Shown piece after piece: positions 59,487 through 64,000 of a DNA stretch of 64,000 nt; the first letter of the stretch is position 1, and the number at the start of each line of letters is the position of its first letter. The stretch comes from Pyronema omphalodes (Eukaryota > Ascomycota > Pezizomycetes > Pezizales > Pyronemataceae), in NCBI GenBank assembly GCA_024516155.1, contig JAJJXM010000046.1, positions 372,001 through 436,000 of the forward strand, in the 5' to 3' direction. The position numbers were made by a program, and so were the translations under genes. The notes beneath the pieces were generated by a model. It was not told where the DNA came from and made no database searches. It saw nothing but the letters and a program-made list of their open reading frames with translations.

Positions 59487-59576
59487 TGCGTTGCGTTGCG
59501 TTGCATTGCGTTGCGTTGCGTTGCGTTGCGTTTCGTTGTAGTTGTAGTTGTAGTTGTAGTTGTAGTTGTAGTTGTA
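59487..59576. repeat. (TTGCG)n followed by (GTTGTA)n
   Basis: About nine TTGCG pentamers with one TTGCA variant, then seven GTTGTA hexamers. The two arrays abut with only a few bases between. Confidence 0.9.
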
Positions 59577-59674
59577 GCTGGTATTGTGGTATTGTAGTAA
59601 GAGGGAATGGTAGGATTCATCTGGAGTTTTGGAGTTTTTGATGTTGGGATGTTTTTTGATGTTGGGATTTTTGG

Positions 59675-59823
59675 ATAGGGTGGGATAGGATGGGATAGGA
59701 TGGGATAGAATGGGATAGAATGGGATAGGGTGGGATGGGATGGGATAGGATGGGATAGGGTGGGGTGGGATGGGATATGAGGATAAGAGGATATGAGGAT
59801 ATGAGGATATGAGGATATGAGGA
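59675..59823. repeat. TGGGATAGGA decamer array running into ATGAGGAT octamers
   Basis: Roughly ten TGGGATAGGA-type decamers with point variants (GGG, GAA), followed by about five GGATATGA octamers. Confidence 0.85.
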
Positions 59824-60221
59824 TTTGGAGTTTATTATGAATCAGTAAATCAATGCATCAGTGCATCAGCGTATCGGCATATGGATGCATCAGTACATCG
59901 CCGTATCGCTGCATCAGCGTATCGGCGTATCACTCACTATCACCTACAAATTCCCCAATCACCAGCCAATCTATTTTCCGAAAATCGAACCCCGCTTCCC
60001 CCATGGAGGAGGAGGAGGGGGTGGGGGGAGGAGGAGGGGGGGGGAGGAGGAGGTTCCATGGATAGATGATATATGGTCCATCATTCTTGGCACTGGTACT
60101 GGCAAAGGGAGGATATTATGGAAGCAGGACAAGAACTTATATGATATGATATGATATGATAGAAACAGAGAAAGTGTCGATGTATCGATGTACTATTATC
60201 TCACCAAAGAATCGGGGCGGT

Positions 60222-60240
60222 GGGGGGGGGGGGGGGGGGG
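60222..60240 (+). repeat. Poly-G run (19 nt)
   Basis: Nineteen G residues end nine bases before the 7/8-mer composite array at 60,249. Confidence 0.92.
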
Positions 60241-60248
60241 TTGCGTCT

Positions 60249-60530
60249 GGATTCTGGATTCTGGATTCTGGACTTCTGGACTTCTGGACTTCTGGACTTC
60301 TGGACTTCTGGACTTCTGGACTTCTGGACTTCTGGACTTCTGGACTTCTGGATTCTGGATTCTGGATTCTGGATTCTGGATTCTGGATTCTGGATTCTGG
60401 ATTCTGGACTTCTGGACTTCTGGATTCCGGATTCTGGACTTCTGGACTTCTGGATTCCGGATTCTGGACTTCTGGACTTCTGGACTTCTGGACTTCTGGA
60501 CTTCTGGACTTCTGGACTTCTGGACGCCTG
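60249..60530 (+). repeat. Composite minisatellite of GGACTTCT (8-mer) and GGATTCT (7-mer)
   Basis: Blocks of the 8-mer GGACTTCT alternate with blocks of the 7-mer GGATTCT. In the middle a higher-order unit, two 8-mers plus GGATTCC plus GGATTCT, is itself repeated twice. The array ends in GGACGCCT, followed by three GAGAATCT octamers. The mixture keeps frames open on both strands and yields false repeat proteins. Confidence 0.95.
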
Positions 60531-61061
60531 AGAATCTGAGAATCTGAGAATCTGAGCAATGGACACAACTGATATAACTAGCTCCTATGCAGGCCTTAAC
60601 TTTCGTCCCACCTACCCCGCAAATAAACCCATACTTCACCCCACACTTCACAGTACATCAAATCCATCATCAAAATCATCAAGAATCATCACCAAATCAT
60701 CACCTATGGAAAATCATACAAGCTTATAAATTACCATCCCCCCCACCCTGATATAAACAACACCAAGAAAACCTCCCGCCATAGTGATTAAACTACTTTA
60801 CTTCTATATCCCACGTTTCCAGGGATTACGCCAACCCAACTGATAAATATACCTACATGCAGGCTACTGACACCAGCTATTAACAGTGAATACAATCACT
60901 TCAGTTTAGATTTTTTTTTCTTTCGAAAAATTTGTCGTCAGTCGGGGATATTTTTGTGGAAAACATTATGCATTAAGAAAACCATTTGCTTGCTGTAAAA
61001 AAAGTAAAGCTGCGTTAGCTAAATTGAGGTATATGTTATATCTATAAGTTTTGACTTTCGA

Positions 61062-61087
61062 GGGGGGGAGGGGGGGGGGGGGGGGGG
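61062..61087 (+). repeat. Poly-G tract (G7-A-G18)
   Basis: A single A interrupts 25 G residues. It lies in non-coding DNA about 600 bp beyond the stop codon of the DUF7514 gene. Confidence 0.9.
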
Positions 61088-61685
61088 TGTTGTATAGATT
61101 TCTGAATTTAAAGTAGGGATAGGTACATAGCTGGTATGATTTTAGGAAAATTTATTTAGCTTCATGGCGAGATATTGGATTTATGATTCATTTCACATCA
61201 TATCACGGTATCATCATTCTTCTCGGGAAAAAGAAGCCAAAATATGTGTGAAAGACAACCAATAAAAAATACTCCATTAGCCTACACCAAAACCTAACAT
61301 CTCTTCTCTAGCTAAGAAAGGAAAAAAACACAAAAGTACGTATGATATTGATATGAAAGAAAACGAAACAATCCTTTCATCTGCTCAAGGAAAAGCCACA
61401 AAGTACAAAGGTCAGAAAGTACAAAGGTCAGAAAGTAGACAAAGTAGACAATGATCATAGAAAACTACAGAGGAACATAAAAAAAACCAACACCCAATTC
61501 AGATCCGCAATACATTCCAACCTTATGCTTCAATTCCCTAATATCTCCTTACAAAACCTAAAAAAAAAAAAAAACGTTTCACATACGACATGATAACATA
61601 CATCATTTCAATCATAACCAACATTGCTATTTCTCATCACCTCCACATCGTAACCTCCCGTTCTCTTCTCCACTACCATCACCTT

Positions 61686-63791
61686 CTAATACCCATAAGC
61701 CGCCTCTCCTCTTCTCCCTCTTTCTCTCTCCCTCTCATATCCCCACTCACTCTTATAACTATCCCTAACTCTCCTCTCTTCTTTTCTCCTCTTCTTCTCT
61801 TCCAACTCCTTGATATGCAACATCTGCTCTGCCTGTGCGGCGAGTTCCGCCTGTTCATAAGGATCATAAGGCGCTACATACTCATCTCTGTACGCTTTAT
61901 GTACGCGACCACCCTGGCTGGAGGAGCCGCCCAATGGGGCTCTAAGGGGTGATGTTGAGCGTCTTAAGAATCGACTTCTGACATCCCTATCATCCTCTGT
62001 CTCTGTCTCTGTATAATCCAACGCCGGGGGTGCATGGGTATAAACTACATGCTCTGGCCGAATATAGGAAGCCACAGGTTCGACAACAGTCGCATAAGGA
62101 TCCACAGGGAGGATAGGTATAACGTCAGGTAAGTATTCCCTACTAGTTCTTCTAGACCTACTCCTAGATCCGTAATCATGTCGACTATGGCTATGGCCTC
62201 TGGAATGGGGTCGGATGTGCGAGTATTTCCTGCCACTGAGGTATGCATCATCGTCTTCGAAATCTGATGCGGCAGGAGTTTCGACGGTAGGACGAAAGTC
62301 GCTGTAAGGATCACCACCACTTCCTCCCCTGGTACGATGACGAGAACTACTGTGATGACGGGGAGTTTGGTCGCGGGAATGGCTGCTGTGGTGGTGGGAA
62401 TGATGTTCCCGAGGAGGATCGCGAGAGGAACGACGTTCATGTGTGTACCCAGCTGGTACGCTGCGAGGGTACAGGTCCGGGTCACGCTCCTCGGCGTAGG
62501 TAGGGCGCCGCTTTTGGTGGCGGCGTCTAGGGCGTGTGTAGTAGTCGTCTTCACTGGAAGGGACGGGGTTGGAGCTAGGGGCGCCAGCGGTAGCGGTAGT
62601 GCTATGGGGTGCTGTTGCTGGTGCCGCGCTCGCTTCCGCTGCTTCTCGCTTGGCTTTCTCTGCTGCAGCCCGAGAGAAACATTCCTCGTGCCAATCAAAT
62701 GTCACCTGGTCAGTTTCGGTTGGGAAGCAGTCGGCGGGGATTTCTTTAGGGAAAGGTTCGCCGGTTTCAGGATCGCGAAGCTCGAAGGTTTCAACAGCGT
62801 TTTGCAGGTAGGCTACATGCTCGGCTGGTTCTAGCAAAAGTTGGATGGTCTGCCAGGTTTGGAAACCCCTAGTGCTAAGGACAGGAATCGTAGGTTGCTG
62901 AAAGTCATCGTTAGGCGGTGACTGTAGAGAGTGAGCACAGCCTAGGGTTGTGTAGATTTCGGATATTCGTGAAGGAGGGGTATGAATCAAAAAATCTACC
63001 AATATATTAGCTTCGGCAATAAATCTCAGGTCGGAAAATTAAAATGTAACATACCGTCAAGATCGCCGCCAACTTGTCTATAGAAGGCCGCCAACTTGTC
63101 CGGTGATAGGAAGTGAACATCCCGGGGCTCCATGTTTTCGATCTAGTTTCCCCGCACTTAGCGCCCCTAAGCTTCCCCGCATTATTCTCACCGCCCACTC
63201 AAAACTCACCACATATTCTGCAATAGAAGACAGTAAGCCTTTCAGCTTAGGCGTTGCCTGAGGCTTTTCATCGCGAGTAATCAGGTAACCCCAATACTCA
63301 CGAGGCGTTTGAGCCCTATCGTTCATACGTTGTCGATGCGGAGGCCTTGGCTCAGCCCGCTCGCTTCGTCGATGTTCTCCAGCTGAGCTCCGATGACGCT
63401 GGGGAGACGGAGCTCTCGAGGGACCCCGAGACTGAGCTTGCGATGAATATCCCGGCGAAGGGGATCGAGGTAGGCGCACGAGATCCAGGTTGTCGGTTGG
63501 TGTTGGAGCTCTGGGAAGATGGGTTTCGTGCTTGTGAGACGTCTTTCGGTCGGTTTTCGTATTTTCGACTTTGTCGGAGTCGGAGGGACGAGCTGAAATG
63601 TATTCCCAAACCTTCTTCGAATAGTTTTCGTCGTATTTCTTCGACGGACGAGCGGCGTACTGCTGGTTGTAGTACTGTTGTTGTTGTTGGTGTGTGTGTG
63701 TGTTGTTACTGTGGTCGTTGGAATAGTAAGGTGCTGCTCCGGCGATGAAGGGAGAAGATGCAGCTCGACGAAAACCGGCGGTAAAAACCAT
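61686..63791 (-). CDS. DUF7514 domain protein
   Basis: Three exons: 63,210-63,791, 63,055-63,142 and 61,686-62,995; 659 residues. Introns are 67 nt (GTGAGT...ACTAG) and 59 nt (GTATGT...GCTAAT...GGTAG). Residues about 175-320 match the fungal domain of unknown function I know as DUF7514: YWGYLITRDEKPQATPKLKGLLSSIAEYVV, then HFLSPDKLAAFYRQVGGDLD, LGCAHSLQSPPNDDF, VPVLSTRGFQTWQTIQLLL and TFDWHEECFSR in order. The N-terminal 150 residues are Gln/Ser/Pro/Arg-rich. The C-terminal half is Arg/Ser/His-rich with RS-like stretches, followed by a charged helix (KELEEKKRRKEERRVRD) near the end. Biochemical function is unknown. The RS-like tail might suggest association with RNA or nuclear bodies, but that is a guess. 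Confidence 0.88.
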
Positions 63792-64000
63792 GCTCTCTTC
63801 GGCCAGTGAATATCCTTGATGCTCTGCAGGTTAAAGTGGCTGCTTTGGATGTGGTCCAGTTACTTGTGGTGCAGTTTTGCGCTCGATGAGCGTCATTCGA
63901 TTTGTCGCCCTGCTGTTGCAAAGCCCGTTGGAAGAGGAAAAGTCGGATGACAAGGGAAAGCCGGCTGTGTCTGACACGTCAATCATTTTCCGGCTATGTT
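63792..64000. other. Upstream region of DUF7514 gene (window edge)
   Basis: About 200 bp of 5' flank of the minus-strand DUF7514 gene. Nothing further can be identified before the window ends. Confidence 0.5.

Larger units (their letters stand above)
58485..61685. other. Intergenic region (3.2 kb) with several tandem arrays
   Basis: No gene is supportable. It includes an A+T-rich stretch at 59,100-59,430 of TTTATATTTAT-type repeats, penta-, hexa-, octa- and decamer arrays at 59,487-59,823, the 7/8-mer composite at 60,249-60,530, and G-rich runs at 60,222-60,240 and 61,062-61,087. Open frames in these arrays are artefacts. Confidence 0.6.

Noticed and set aside
52591..60554. CRISPR-like arrays
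   Set aside because: Repeats are head-to-tail without unique spacers, in a eukaryotic context, and no cas genes are present.
60137..60651. Open frames on both strands encoding repeats of SGLLDFWT or SPEVQKSR
   Set aside because: They are artefacts of the 7/8-mer minisatellite, open on both strands at once.

Overview
The window looks like nuclear DNA of a filamentous ascomycete (Pezizomycotina). Protein-coding genes are split by short GT-AG introns (mostly 50-120 nt) with CTAAC-like branch sites, several tRNA genes carry introns next to the anticodon, start codons follow pyrimidine-rich tracts, and the recognisable proteins are typical of fungi (Myb-like factor, DUF7514 protein, cyclic-nucleotide/F-box/LRR protein, mitochondrial proline dehydrogenase). 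I cannot name the species. Gene density is low and the intergenic DNA is rich in homopolymer C/G runs and mini/microsatellites.

Layout: 1-4 kb, no convincing gene. 3.99-5.05 kb, Myb/SANT-like protein (+). 5.05-10.27 kb, no gene seen. 10.27-16.89 kb, a complete 14-exon dihydroxyacid dehydratase gene (-) with an 8-nt microexon and a 3.4-kb intron holding degenerate repeat-like DNA. 16.9-20.26 kb, no confident gene. 20.26-22.65 kb, an alpha/beta hydrolase fused to a cysteine phosphatase resembling metazoan mRNA-capping RNA triphosphatase (+), possibly with an upstream membrane-segment exon. 22.7-28.6 kb, A+T-rich, gene-poor, one tRNA-Glu(CUC). 28.6-29.2 kb, part of an unidentified gene (-). 31.14-33.51 kb, secreted six-hairpin glycosidase (+). 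33.97-35.13 kb (-), 36.34-36.89 kb (+) and 37.48-38.28 kb (+), three unidentified proteins. 40.96-43.78 kb (-), protein with two cNMP-binding domains, an F-box and LRRs. 43.8-48.8 kb, tRNA-Glu and tRNA-Ala only. 48.80-50.24 kb (+), 2-oxoglutarate/Fe(II) prolyl-4-hydroxylase-type oxygenase. 50.2-56.7 kb, tRNA-Asn and a dense set of tandem repeats. 56.72-58.48 kb (+), proline dehydrogenase. 58.5-61.7 kb, more tandem repeats. 61.69-63.79 kb (-), DUF7514 protein.

The genes do not form a cluster. They are independent housekeeping, signalling and secreted functions: branched-chain amino-acid synthesis, proline catabolism, protein turnover, polysaccharide breakdown and protein hydroxylation. The points most worth following are the hydrolase-phosphatase fusion with its stop-free, length-divisible-by-three intron, the unusual dehydratase gene structure, the cNMP/F-box/LRR protein, and the 19-copy perfect GGGGATT minisatellite. 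Exon boundaries were worked out by hand from splice signals, reading phase and protein conservation; no searches were run.
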